A DNA stretch of 64,000 nt, from the NCBI GenBank assembly GCA_025403435.1, contig CM046350.1:35593956-35657955 (forward strand), written 5' to 3'. Source of the DNA: Artocarpus heterophyllus. Its lineage: Eukaryota; Streptophyta; Magnoliopsida; Rosales; Moraceae. The notes under the pieces were generated by a model, which searched no databases, was not told the origin of the DNA, and was given only the letters and a program-made list of their open reading frames with translations. This document shows positions 48,767 to 61,148 of the stretch, piece by piece; positions within the stretch are counted from its first letter, which is position 1; each line of letters begins with the position of its first letter. The translations under genes and the position numbers were made by a program.

Positions 48767-49193
48767 TGTAACTGTTTCATTATTTCTAACGGTTTCAAAC
48801 AAAATTGAAATCAATTCATTTGTGTAACGGTTTTTCATAATTGGTCACATATTCATTGTCATTAAACTGCAATTATCAGCTCTTGGTAACTGAATATTTT
48901 GAACCTGTTTAAGAATCCTTGATGGAAGGATTTCTAAGACAGCAGAGAAAACCAGAAAAAGTTTTCACGTTCATTGTGTGTTGAACAAAACTTGGGTCCC
49001 CAAGTCCGAAAATTCTCTAAAGCACCAACACCATCAATTGAGCTTTTTGGAGGACTTGGAAGCTCTCAAGTGCAGGTAGTCACGGTACACTGGAGATACA
49101 GTGCAATGGCAGGAGGTACAAAATTTTTCACGCTTCCGTTTTAATTCTATATGCATAAAGACTTAAGCATGTTAGAATCAGTTTATGTTTACA
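48767..49193 (+). repeat. 3' LTR of copia element C
   Basis: TGTAACTGTTTCA...TGTTTACA, 427 bp. It matches the 5' LTR with only a small number of substitutions and lacks the 22-bp duplication. It is followed by the target duplication CAAAC. Confidence 0.9.
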
Positions 49194-49198
49194 CAAAC

Positions 49199-49510
49199 AT
49201 CTCTCTTGGAGTTTCTACTTAGAATTTTTCTTATTCATTTGTGATGGAAGCACAAACTATTTTACCACCCGTTCATTAATAAAGCAAACTGTCATTGCTT
49301 AAACATATTAGAATAGGTCATAAAATTAGAAGCTATTGAAATACAGAAAAAAAAAGAAAAAAAAGAGAAGAATATCACCCAAACCACAAGAGTTAATTGT
49401 TTGGGTTGAACAAATTTTTTCGAAACTCTCCCTAGTACATCTTTAGGTGCCAACTTCACAGCAATATGTAATAGATTGTTTCCTTTATTATTTTCATGTA
49501 GCTGTATATA
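49199..49510. repeat. Duplicated non-coding segment, copy 1 (right part)
   Basis: Resumes the duplicated segment after element C. 'atctctcttggagtttctacttagaatttt' aligns with 'catctatgtgggtttcatgttagaatttt' at about 50992-51020, and the match continues to about 51300 (for example 'aatatgtaatagattgtttcct' against 'aagatgtaatagattatttcct'). Confidence 0.5.
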
Positions 49511-49535
49511 TAACTCTTAACCAACCCTATATTGT

Positions 49536-50250
49536 AAACTTTCTAATGAAGTTGTCATGACCGAAAGATGAATTCTCGGTCAAAACATTTTCTTATAAAG
49601 CTTTTAATTACAATATTTGTGATTAAATGTACTTTTGATCACAACCTTATGACTAATTTACATTTTATCATAAATTTGCAGCGTGAGTCACAGCCTTATT
49701 TAAAATTTACATTTTTTTTATGAGTAAATGTACTTTTAGTCACAACCTTATGACATATAACTCAATAATTTCCCCAAGTTCAAAATACATGCTCCTGAAA
49801 AGTGGTCATTCGATCAAAATGTCAAACATAAAGACAACTCGTATAAATGCTTTAACAAAAATTAATTTTAGTAAACTTTCTAATGAAGTTGTCATGAAAA
49901 AGAAAAAGAAAAAAAAAATCTTAATCAAAATATTTTGTTATAAAACTTTTACTGACAACATTTTATGTAATTAAATATACTTTAGTTACAATCTTATGAT
50001 TAATTTACATTTTGTGACAAATTTGTGGCATGACTAGAACATTTTGTTGTAGAGGTTTTTGTCACGAAAAATTTTTAATGTGATTAAAACTTTTTCTCAT
50101 GACTAAAAATCTTATGGCTAGAAATTTTAGTCATCTCTAAAATTTGTGATTAAAGATATGTCATAGAGTTATCACTTAAAGTGCATATAAAAAAATATTG
50201 TGGCTGGAAATGTTATAAGAAAATATTGCCAATAAAAAATTCTTTTATCG
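49536..50250. repeat. Local direct duplication with recurring 'gtcac/gtgac' motifs
   Basis: The block beginning 'aaactttctaatgaagttgtcatga' occurs at 49536 and again at about 49873. About 150 bp of related sequence follows each, including 'ttacaat...cttatgattaatttacatttt'. A shorter third part lies at 49724-49752. Repeated 'cttttagtcacaa' / 'gtgattaaa' motifs look like decayed subterminal repeats of a DNA transposon, but no ends were found. The open frame at 49720 is not a gene. Confidence 0.4.
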
Positions 50251-50429
50251 GTTTATATTTTTTATGAGCATTTTAATATGTTCTTTAATGGTAGTTCAAT
50301 AGAAATTAGAAATTCTAAGTCTGGGTAAAATACATTTGAGAGAAAAGACCAATTATCAGCTTTTTACTATTATTATCTTGTGTTGCTTCTTATTCAAAGT
50401 TGACAATTTGTGCCAAAAGATGTCTTTCT

Positions 50430-51300
50430 AAATGTTTCAAACTCTTTAAAGTAGAGACATAAAAGAAATTGTTAACATTTTTCTAAAACAAATTCTACAC
50501 TAAAAATTAAAATAGTTCAAATTATGGTAAATTCACTTCCTCACAAAACTATTTTTCAAATCTCAAAAATGGAATATTTAATAAAATACATTGTGAGGGA
50601 TTGAACATATCGATACCTGAACATAACGCCTCAAATCTATGTTAGTGACTAAACGAAAGTATGTTGAAAATTTTGGCCTACAAAAGAATACTATTTAGAA
50701 ATATTACAGAGATGAATAGTAAAATGTATCCAACAATGAACTTATATAGAAGAGAACAGAAAAAGTACTTCTAAAATCCTGGCATATAAATAGATGTGAA
50801 CACTTATTGATTAAGAAAAGAATGTCTCAAGCTTATTTGTTATTGAGAAACCCTGAATACGAAGAATATCTCAAGCTTATTTGTTATTGAGAAAGCCTGA
50901 ATACGACTGAAAATAAGAAATGGTATTGAGTTTACCAGAGCTATCTCTTATCTTTATTTTTTTATTACACTTTTGTGCTTCTCAAAAAACACATCTATGT
51001 GGGTTTCATGTTAGAATTTTTTTTTTCCTTTGTGATTGGAGCACAACATTATCTGTTCCAATCAATTAATAAAGCAAAACAATATTCATTAGAAATATAG
51101 TGAAAGTCCATAGTATTAGAAGTTCTTAAATACGAGAAAAGGCCAAAGAATTATCACCTTAAACCATAAAAATTCCCAGTTAAGTTGAATGGATTATCTT
51201 GAAAAATTAGGTAATATCTAAAGGTGACAATTCGGATCAAGATGTAATAGATTATTTCCTTTTTTCATCTTTATATTATTGTATACAACTTTTAACTGAC
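50430..51300. repeat. Duplicated non-coding segment, copy 2 (no insertion)
   Basis: Paralogue of 41990-42484 plus 49199-49510, without element C. Around 50975-51000 the sequence 'gtgcttctcaaaaaacacatctatgtgggtttc' corresponds to the joined flanks of C. Contains a short internal repeat, 'atctcaagcttatttgttattgagaaa', at about 50823 and 50868. No coding frame. Confidence 0.5.
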
Positions 51301-52614
51301 CTCATCGCATGCACTAAAGTATAATATTTTTATGGCGTTTAGAGTTGAGTTCAAATGTGAAAAATGATTTGATTATTGTGATTTCTTTCCCAAATTAGTT
51401 TTGGAATTGAATGAATGGCCTTAATAAAAAAAAAAAAATCATACTTTTACAATTTTGTAGAATCTGTTGGACATGAAGAGTATTGAAGCCAATAACGATA
51501 TTCAAAATAAGCTATTTATGCTCAGGAAAGAAGGATAAATGAGAAAGACATTCTCTTCTTCTTCTTTTTTTCAATATAGGACGCTTCTAACTTTGATTTG
51601 TGAAAACTTTAATAGATGTGAAACTGTAATAAATATTTTTGGAACTCAAAATTATAAGTAACATAAGTACATATTGGTGATAGAAGTTTTCTTTGTTTTG
51701 TAAGTGGGGGATGTTCAATGCATAATAAATGTAACGATAAATATATATATATATACATATATATATAAATATATTAATGTGACCATCAATGCATAATAAA
51801 TGTAAGGATAAATACATATAAATGTGACTATATAATGGACTGTATGGAAAAAACTAATATATATTAATTAAAACTAATATTTGACATCAAAGATTACATA
51901 GCATAACTAGACACCATAATCGAAACCGAGCTGACCATGTTATGGTTGGTTTAGTTAAACCGACCGATGGTAATAGGTTCCAATGTGGCACTGATTTTTT
52001 AGGTTTTCTTCAGGCAGTTTCTCGGTCGATGACAGCCATTTTAGTTATTCTATCACTGGAACCTTCAAAGAAAAAACACCCTCTAGAGACTAGAGGCTCA
52101 AGATCTTGATGATTGTGTGATCATAATAATAATGCTTAAGATGATCATTATAATTCTTGTAGGCAAAAGCTGAAAAAACTTTTTATCTTTGGAATTATAA
52201 TTCTAATAGAATGACAAAATAAATATTTGTAAATATAATTGTTGATATGTTAGGGCATGTTAATATGTTCTCTTTTTATTTTGATATAAATTCAAGGGGT
52301 GACAAAAAAATTATAAACAAGTGCTGCAAATAACAATTAACAATGATTGGATTACGGTTCACGTGGTACAATCAGAGATTATTTAAATTCATAAATAAAC
52401 AAGTTCAATTTCAAGGATTTTTTTGTCATTAAATGTAGCATGAATATTTAAAGAAAACAACAATTTTAGAGTCATTTATCTGGTTGCAAAACCGAATATT
52501 GTAAGATCCAAATAATAATAATAATAAGAATAAGAATAGCACAAGAAATTGAAAAGTTACAAGATAACATCTTGAAGCCTTTAATCATGAGGGAACAATT
52601 AATGAATAAAATCA
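51301..52614. other. AT-rich non-coding region
   Basis: No gene found. A short duplication of 'tcaatgcataataaatgtaa.gataaata' occurs at about 51714 and 51787, flanking an (AT)n tract. At 51918-51990 'accgagctgaccatgttatggttggtttagttaaaccgaccg' is reminiscent of a decayed DNA-element end. The stretch next to the peroxidase pseudogene is its 3' flank. Confidence 0.45.
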
Positions 52615-54098
52615 ACAACGAGAGTTTACAAAATTGCAATTGGTACAAATTTCTCCTTAATTTGGACCAGTAAGAACTTGAACATTTCCAAGCTTTTTCA
52701 TTGACCTCTTGAACTGTAAGTAGAAAGTTGGCCGGTCGTAAGCCAATGTCTTGACAATATATGAAGCTCTTGGATCAGAATAGGGCATTCGATCTGTAGA
52801 TAAAAGTCCCTTTTTCCTGTAAATAAGATCGATGAAAGATTCGTTATCGATTTCATAATGAGTTTTTGGGTCAAGCTCAACGTAGTCTGAGGCCCATCTG
52901 CATTTTCTTTTCAAGTAATCAACACATTTTTGGTCACAATTGGGCAGATATTGTAAAGCAGCAGTGTTGCAGAGCCAATATTATATTGCACAGCAAGAAG
53001 AGCTCCCAATGGTGTGAGCCCCTGGAATATTTGAACCGTTAATTAATTTGTATATACCAAAAAAATCTTAAATTATAAGAGGATTTTATGGTAGGGTAAA
53101 ATAAAAATATCTTGAGAATCATAATCACGGAAATATTTTACTTTAATAGAAATAGATGAAAATCAAACTAATGGTTCACGGTTATTGTGAAATTATTCTA
53201 GGTACTTCAGGTTGAAACGAAAAGGGTAATAACTAGTTTCAATATTTGTTGCGCATTAAAGTTAATTTCAGATTTCTTTCCCATTTCACCAAAATGTCAT
53301 AACGGCGTTGATAACGCTAGCTAATAGTCCTTGCTGCCAAGCAAGCACAACTTATATGTAACAAAAACCAGTAATATTATTAAAATTCCGCTAACAATTA
53401 ATACGACTTTCATAAATAACTATTAATTTAACAGTGATAATTCTAGTTGTTCATGATCATGCTAATCTAGCTGCAAAGCAAGCTTAATTTGTTTCTAGTG
53501 TGTGGACACGTTAACCAAAATATATAAATTAGAATCATAATTGTGGTTACCAAATAGTATAAAGCCCTCACATGCTACAATGTTTTGAACCAAAACCATA
53601 GTTCTAACCATAGTTCTCAAACGCCCTATTAGTATAGTTATTAGATTTGCACTCGTGTCACGGACAAAGTTCCAGCACTAGAGAATTGCTAAAACAAAGT
53701 TATATATAGGCTATAAAATTGTAAAGTTGATGCTGATCACCGATATAGCAACCAATTAATCATCGACATCCAACCCTAAGGACTGGAAAAAGTCCATCAA
53801 ATCTGTAATGCTTTCGTGGCCCATCGGCACCAGCGATTCAGCCTCCTTGGCAACGGAAATCAAACCATCTTTCCTGCCGTAGTCCACCGTCCAGTATATA
53901 CCACCGGCTACAACCGTCGCATCTCTAGCGGCCTCAGTCAGAATATCGGCACACGACACTGTTCTAGGACACTTCTTCTCAACCTCAGCCTTAATTTTGT
54001 CAATCAATTCAAAACCTCTAAGTGTCTTGCTTGTTGTGGCTTTCCTCTCGCTTCCCTCGTGGTTAAGTAGAATGGAGGCATCACATCCCAATGTATTA
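52615..54098 (-). pseudogene. Class III peroxidase pseudogene
   Basis: Class III peroxidases are secreted heme enzymes that oxidise phenolics with hydrogen peroxide in the cell wall. On the minus strand an exon at 54098-53741 gives 'GCDASILLNHEGSERKA', 'RGFELIDKIKAEVE' and 'CPRTVSCADILTEAARD'. After a 719-bp intron, 53021-52657 gives 'GAHTIG' (the proximal-histidine region), 'KRKCRWASDYVELDP', 'SDPRASYIVKTLAYDRP' and 'LGNVQVLTGPN'. The upstream exon with the distal histidine (RLHFHDC-type) is missing and no acceptor precedes GCDAS, so the 5' end is lost. There is a stop just before the intron (53756-53758), a missing base at the donor, a frameshift or stop after GAHTIG (near 52985), and a stop before the C-terminus (52657). 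By eye it is nearest to peroxidase-7-like proteins. Confidence 0.8.
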
Positions 54099-54795
54099 AT
54101 GTATACATGTTTTTAATTAGCTTACAAAATGATTTGATTAATGCACAAAAAAAGGACAATTTGCAACAAAGACCACAAAAAAAAAAAAAAAAAAAGATAA
54201 TGCACACGGCCATAGTTGATTGTTATGAACAGTTTCGTCTAATATTTGATTGTAACATATAAATGTTTGATGTCCAAAAATGAAACTAACAGTAGGTTAT
54301 GTCAAGTACAAAAGACTGAACAGATTAATTAACCTACTATTGTAACTAGGAAACATTCTATTCATTTGATTTTAAAAAAATTAATAGATAAGCACATAAA
54401 TATATGCAAGTATATATATATATATATATATGTATATGATGACCCAAATATAAATATTTGACTAAAATATGAAAATTCACAAACCAAGCATGTGTATAGA
54501 AGTTTTCTTAATACAAAATTTACCACATATAACCGTTTTATAAATAAAACAAGTTACAAGAAAAATCGAACCACAACTTCCCAAGGACAAGGAGTCGCTG
54601 AAATTCAAGTGGACGAGTATATTTGAATAGTTACTCGGTAGAACTAATCTCAAAGTATGTTTTGGAAGCAATTACTCAGAATGTTCAGATATATTCTTAA
54701 AGATTAGACGTCTCATGGAAAACCTCAGCGGGAGGGTCATATACAATGGAATTCCTATATTGAGGTTTGCCTTTCTTATATTACTTTCTTTTTTT
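54099..54795. other. AT-rich spacer between the peroxidase pseudogene and element D
   Basis: No coding sequence. Holds an A run at 54178-54196 and an (AT)n tract at about 54412-54431. The last five bases (TTTTT, 54791-54795) are the left target duplication of element D. Confidence 0.5.
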
Positions 54796-55254
54796 TGTTA
54801 GAATAAAATTGTGATGAAAACCATCATCACCCAAGATCGTTCAAATCAAATCATCAAGAATATTAATAAGATGAGGAAGCTAACCTAAATCCATTGAAAG
54901 AATGTGATTATTGAGTCTTTTGATTGAGGATCTTTCAAGTCTGGTACGTAAATCCTCCTTATCAGAATGCTCAGTAATCTCTCTGTAGATGGGTAACAGA
55001 AAAATAATGTACGTACTGACTTGGAGACCATAACCCTTTTATATAATTGCTAAACCCTATCTTTAATTACCAATTTAGCCTATCATAAAATTAGTAATTA
55101 TAATTTTGATCTCTACACATAGGAGGCCCACACTTAATGATCATTAAAAGCCCAAAACCTAAATTGATCACTTTTAATTGGGTAACCTTATTTGATAGCC
55201 TTTAATTCACATTTATTTAATACATTAGCCCATATATTGGATTTTGATCCAACA
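54796..55254 (-). repeat. 3' LTR of copia element D
   Basis: TGTTAGAATAAAATTG...GATCCAACA on the plus strand, 459 bp. The minus strand carries a TATA box (TATATAAAA, plus 55037-55045). The polypurine tract follows directly (plus ATCTCCCACTTGGG, 55255-55268). Confidence 0.85.
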
Positions 55255-55683
55255 ATCTCCCACTTGGGCTATATATAAAACTTTATAAATGTGTATTATA
55301 CCTTATGAGCACATGAATTTTGCTATCAAAACCTTATGCACCTTATCAATCTTGTCCATTAACCATATCAATATAGGACCAAAGCGACCTTCGTTACATA
55401 TGTCGTAACTAGACCCATCAATGATCACATATACCAATACAACTAATGACAAGATCAAGCATGGATGTGTAGCATGAAAATTTCATGCAATGTGATCTTA
55501 ACATGCCTATTTCCAACTGGTCCACCTGAAAACTTTAGTGAGATCAAACCATACCAAAATCAGAGTGTGAATAAACTGAAAACTTTATTTCTGCGGAAAA
55601 TAACCTTAAAATATCCATAAACTGAAATAACTGAAAAATGTCTATATCATAAGAGCATTTAAAATTACAAACTCCCTCTAAAA

Positions 55684-58600
55684 CTAAATATCCTGAAATG
55701 ATATGACACCCATACGAGCAGTGTGCTCATGAAACATTTTGGGTGGCAATCCTTTAGTAAGCGGATCCACAATCATGGAGTTTGTGCCGATGTGCTCTAT
55801 AGACAACTGTCCACTCTAAACTCTTTCTTTCACAACTAGGAACTTGATCTCTATATGCTTTGACTTCGTCAAGCTCCTGTTGTTGTTGGAATACAAAACT
55901 GCTGACTTATTGTCACAAAATATCTTGAGTGGTCTTTGAATACTGTCCACTATACGTAGCCATGTGACAAAATTTTACAGCCATATTCCATGATTGGACG
56001 CCTCATAACACGCTATGAACTCTACCGCCATTGTAGAAGATGCTATAAGAGACTGATTAGTACTCTTCCAAGAGACAACACCTCTAGCCATAAGGTAGAC
56101 ATAGCCCGATGTAGATTTCATACTATCTTGGCATCCAGCAAAATCAGAGTCAGTATACCCAATGATCTCAAACTGTTCTGACCTCCGATACGTGAGCATG
56201 TAATCCTTTGTTCTCTGAAAATACCTCAAGACTCGTTTGGCTGTTACTCAGTGATCCTTTCTAGGATTGCTTAAGTACCTGCCCAACATCCCTATAACAT
56301 ACGCAATATCCAGACGCGTACAAACCTGAGCATACATTAGACTCCCTACTACTGACGCATAAGGAATCTTCTGCATTTCCTTAACCTCAAAATCATTCTT
56401 AGGACATTGATTGAGACTAAACTTGTCTCCCTTAGCCACAGGGGTATCACCTGGTTTACAATCCTGCATGCCATATCTTTTAAGAATCTTTTCGATATAG
56501 CCCTTTTGTGATAATCTTAAAATACCCCGAGAGCGATCCCGGTGTATCTGTATACCTAACACAAAAGAGGCATCACCAAGATCCTTCATCTCAAATTTCT
56601 TTGATAGAAATCTCTTGGTTTCGTGCAACAAGCCTATATCGTTGCTGCCAAGCAAAATATCATCGACATATAAAACCAGGAAAATATACTTAGTCCCACT
56701 AAACTTGTGGTATATGCAATCATCAACCAAATTCATCTCAAAACCAAACGAGATGATAACCTGATGAAATTTGTAATACCATTGACGAGAAGCTTGCTTG
56801 AGCCCATAGATGGATTTCTTTAATTTGCAAACCATCTTCTTTGCATCTCCTGACACAAAGTTTTCTGGTTGCACCATATAGATTGTTTCATCAATGTCAC
56901 CATTGAGGAACGCAGTCTTAACATCCATCTGATAAAGCACAAGATCAAAATGTGCCACTAATACCATTATAATCCTAAAAGAGTCTTTCGAAGAAACCAG
57001 AGAGAAAGTCTCTTTATAATCAATGCCTTCTTTCTGTGTAAAGCCTTTTGCGACAAGAAGAGCCTTATACCTTTCCACATTGCCTTTCGAATCCCATTTG
57101 GTCTTAAATATCCATTTGCAACCAATGAGTTTCGTACCTTCAGGCAATGGGACAAGATCTCAAACGTCATTGTCTTTCATAGACTTTATCTCTTCATTCA
57201 TGGCATCAATCCACTCTTGAGATCTAGAACTTTCTATAGCTTGACGGAAGTTGATTGGATCATCTTCCACCATACCAATGTCATACTCATGTTCTTGGAG
57301 AAATACAATGTAATCATTTGGCACCACCCTTCTCCTTTCTCTAGTGGATCTCCTTAATGGCATAGGTTCTTGAGGTGGTTGAGTTTGTTCTTCTGGAACA
57401 ATTTCTGGAATGGGAGGTTCTTCAACATTGTCTTGATTTGGGTCTGCTTCTTGAACGATGTCAGGAGTAGAAACTTGATCAATGTCAATAACAGTTGTGG
57501 GAATATCAACATATTCCTCTTCAAAGACAAAGTCCCTAACCATATCTACCCCCACAAACTCGACATCCTCAAAGAACCTGGCATTTCCCGTCTCAAATAT
57601 CGATTTGGTCGTGGGATCATAAAACTTATACCTCCTGGATCTTTCAGAGTATCCAATAAAATAACAACTAACCGTCCTCGAGTCTAGTTTCTTTTCATTG
57701 GGCCTATAAGGCCTTGCCTCAGCTGGACATCCCCAAACATGTAAATGCTTTATACTAGGCTTCTTGCCCGTCCAAAGTTCGTAAGGGGTTTTGGTAGTTA
57801 CTTTAGTTAGAACCCTGTTAAGGATATACGTTGTAGTCTTAAGTGCTTCTCCCCAAAGTGATTCTGGTAAGGTAGAATGAGAAATCATACTCCTCACCAT
57901 GTCATTAAGTGTTCTGCTTCATCTTTCAGCAACACCATTCATAGTGGGTGAACCCGACATAGTGTATAGTGGGACGATACCGCTTTCCTCTAGGAACTTA
58001 GCAAACAGTCCTAGACGTTGTTCACCTGAACCATCATATCTGCCATAGTATTCACCACCATGGTCAGATCTGACGCTTTTAATCCTTTTGCTGAGCTGAT
58101 TTTCAACTTCAGCCTTATAATTTTTGAACACATCCAGCGACTGTGACTTTTCATGAATGAGATATATGTAGCCATATCTGGAAAAATCATCTATGAACGT
58201 TACAAAATATTGTTGACCATTCCAAGAAGCCGTAGAGAATGGCCCACAAATGTCTGTATGTATAAGTTCTAAGACGTCCAAAGTCCTGTTGGCTTCAAAT
58301 CTCCTTTTATTGGTTTGTTTCCCCTTAATACAGTTAACACAAATACCAAAATCTGTAAAGGCTAAGGGGTCGAGAATTTCGTCTGACACAAGTCTCTCTA
58401 TTCTCCTTCTGGAGATATGACCCAATATCTTGTGCCATAACACAGCTGAATTCTCTTTATACCTCATGTACTTAATTGCAAGGATTCATTAAATGAAGCA
58501 ATTGTATCAAGTAAATAAAGATTATCGTAACCTGATAAAGAACCAAAACCAACTAATTTTGAATCATGAAACAAACTAAATTTTTCATTTCCAAATGAAC

Positions 58601-59767
58601 AAGAATAACCAGATTTGTCCAAAGCTGAAATAGAAATCAAATTCTGTCTAAAAGATGGTACAATAAATGTTTCATCAAGATCCAAATAAAATCCAGTCTT
58701 TAACAATAATCTAAATTTTCCTATTGCTTCAACTTCAACTTTCTTACCATCGCCCACGTAGATGTATCTTTTACCATCAGTTGGCTTTCGGCATCTCAGG
58801 CATCCCTGCATAGACACACTGATGTGGGTGGTTACACTAGAATCCATCCACCAAGTGTGTTCAGGTACCGAAGTTAAATTAACCTCAGAACAAACCAAAT
58901 TAAGAAGCATACCTTTTCTAGCACGCCAAGCGTGATAATTGGTGCAATGCTTCTTCTTATGTCCTGTAGCTCCACAGAAGAAACAACCCGTACCTTCCGG
59001 ATCAAGCGGTCTCTTTTGTTGCTTCTTTTGAGGTGTCGTAACTGTAGCTTCCTTATCCTTCTTCCTTTTCTTCCCTTTGTCCTTGGAAGTATTAGCCAAG
59101 TGAGTACTTTCTGTCTTTTCTTGCTTCAACCTTTCCTCTTCTTGCACACAATGTGAGATGAGCTCATTAAGAGACCAAGTCTCCTTTTGGCAGTTGTAGC
59201 TTACCTTAAACTGACTGAAATGTGCAGGAAGAGATATAAGAACCAAATGCACTAGCAAGTCCTCAAAAAGGTCAAGCTTAAGTCTCTTAATTTTGAAGCA
59301 AGATGTGACATCTCCATGATGTACTCTCTAATGTTCCCCTTACTTTTGTATCTCATTGAGACGAGGTTTGCCAAAAGTGTACTTGTTTCAGCCTTTTCAT
59401 TTTTGGCAAATCTCTTCTCAATGTCCTCAAGGAACTCTTTGGCTGTCTTTATCGTTTCCGACATAGTGCCCCTGAATGCTTCTGGAATGGCCTTCTTCAT
59501 GATCATCATACACATGCAATTTGACTTCTCCCACCTTTCCTTGTCCTTCTTTTGATTAGAGGAACTTTTATCTGTAAGAGGTGCGGGAGAAGGAACCCTT
59601 AACGCAAGGTCGAGATCCATGACTCCGAGAACTATTAGGAGGTTCTCTTGCCATGATTTGAAGTTGCTACCATTCAGCATAGGAATTGAATTGATGTTGG
59701 CAATAATATTAGAGGCAGAACTAGTAGCTGAATCAGAGAACAAAATAAACAAAATAAACAAAACCAA
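55684..59767 (-). pseudogene. Gag-pol of copia element D, frameshifted
   Basis: Starting near 59740 (SSASNIIANI; no clear ATG at the expected place), gag shows 'SIPMLNGSNFKSW' and 'MDLDLALR'. A first frameshift lies near 59260-59290. Then come a zinc knuckle 'CFFCGATGHKKKHC' (near 58970), protease 'WWMDSSVTTHIS' (near 58840; S replaces the usual G of DSG) and a second frameshift near 58465. Integrase (58440-57850) has 'HTDICGPF', 'RSDHGGEYYG' and 'TMNGVAER'. A stop lies at 57919. RT (57150-56500) has 'YVDDILLGSND' after a stop at 57160. RNase H (56190-55700) has 'YTDSDFAGC' and 'ADPLTKGLPP', with stops at 56248 and 55975. The frame ends at 55684. Confidence 0.85.
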
Positions 59768-61134
59768 AACAAGCTCACATAAGAATCCATAATAACAATA
59801 ATAAATCCAAATAAAGGTAAACCCATCTCAAGATATCGGGCACTCCATTAATATTTAGTCTTTGGATAGAAATATTAACTTGTAAGTGATATCTTGGTGT
59901 AGTAATCAAACACTGACAATAAGAACATGTCAAACAATAAATCTTCCTTTGGGCTGATTTATTGCTTACATGTAAAACCAAATAATCATCACGCGTTTAT
60001 CACCACAGGTATACATGCAATTCTGTCAAATATTGCCTTCCTTTGGGCCGGTCAATATTCACATAAGTTACATAAACACAACCTTTTATATTTCAAAATA
60101 AATTAATTTTCACAAGAGATGCCACTTTGGTGACATGTTGCTTCAATTAATTCATCTCAAAATATATATAAAATACCAATATTTGAATTTAAAATTACAC
60201 CCAAAAATGACCAAAATTTAAAAAAAATAAAAAAAATAAAAAAAAAATTTTTGGTCAAGGTCAATATTGACAAGGTCGGGGCTGGACCGAGTCCGAAGAA
60301 CCCTACCCGGATCCTAACCCGGCCCCCTTTTTTTTTTTTTTTTGGGTCACCCAGGGGTTGAACCCCTGGGGACTTACCGGTCACAGGCCCAGCCGTGTAT
60401 GAATGTCCAGACACGGGCCCGACCCGTGTATCCTCTTTTTTTTTGTTTTTTCGATAACCCAGGGGTTGAGTCCCTGGGTTCGATCTGATCACGGGCCCGC
60501 TCGGGCCCGTGTAAAGAGCCTCAGGTCTGGGCCAAAGCCTAGACCTTTCCCCAAGCAACCCTAGGTGTCTTTCGACCCCTGGGTGAAGATGACGGGCGGC
60601 CTAACAACCGCCGCCCCTGTGCTGCGGCCATCTGGCCGCAGCTTCTCTACTCCGGTGCGACTTAATGGTCACGCCCAGACACGGCCGACCCCTCTGTGGC
60701 CGCCACTTTCTCACTGCGCCGAGGCCTCTGGCCGCAGCACTGTCTTCCCGACGAGGCTTCGTGGCCATGCGAGGAGTCCTTCACCGGCTGCTGAAGGGTG
60801 CCGCCGGCTACACCTTTCAACGAACACACACACACACACACGTATATATATATATGTGTGTCTGAATCCAAATAGAAACTAGAAGGAATTTGAATATATA
60901 TATATATATATATAATAACCCAAGCAAAACGTTAATAACGTTTTTATTTTTCTTTTTTCTTTTCTATTCTCTTGGCAAAAATTAGGAAACTGTAGATTGT
61001 TTTCAACCAGAAATTTAAACAATTGTTCTCAAATTCAACAATTTTAAAGAAACTGCAGATTGTTAGATTTGAGAATTGTTATGAGAATCACATCTATAAA
61101 AATTATTGATTCTCAATTATTCAACATGAAGAGG
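59768..61134 (-). other. Long leader of copia element D with a GC-rich hairpin block
   Basis: About 1.37 kb lies between the primer site and gag. The part at 60280-60810 is strikingly GC-rich for this window and contains palindromes at 60350-60370 (cccaggggtt/aacccctggg), 60411-60429, 60456-60480, 60490-60511 (cacgggcccg/cgggcccgtg) and 60621-60642 (gctgcggcca/tggccgcagc). A (CA)n-(TA)n tract lies at 60825-60860 and an (AT)n tract at 60892-60914. Near 59900-60060 the phrase 'cttcctttgggc.g' appears twice. The open frames here are by-products of composition. Confidence 0.65.
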
Positions 61135-61147
61135 CTCTAGATACCAC
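61135..61147 (-). other. Primer binding site of copia element D
   Basis: The minus strand reads TGGTATCTAGAGC one base inside the 5' LTR. It resembles the TGGTATCAGAGC initiator tRNA-Met site with one extra base. Confidence 0.7.
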
Positions 61148-61148
61148 T

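Larger units (their letters stand above)
42490..49193 (+). mobile_element. Ty1/copia element C, nearly complete
   Basis: A 6,704-bp element with LTRs of 449 and 427 bp, a primer site, a 1.4-kb leader with palindromes, one gag-pol frame and a polypurine tract. The flanks carry the exact 5-bp target duplication CAAAC (42485-42489 and 49194-49198). The LTRs are highly alike, and the size difference is a 22-bp tandem duplication in the left one. Three in-frame stops and no frameshifts suggest a fairly young but inactive copy. The gag and pol resemble the TNT1-94 type by eye; the lineage is not assigned. Confidence 0.9.

Noticed and set aside
60565..60882. A 105-residue GC-rich open frame
   Set aside because: Lies in the leader of copia element D on the opposite strand, and it is made of palindromes and a (CA)n tract. 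No protein motif.
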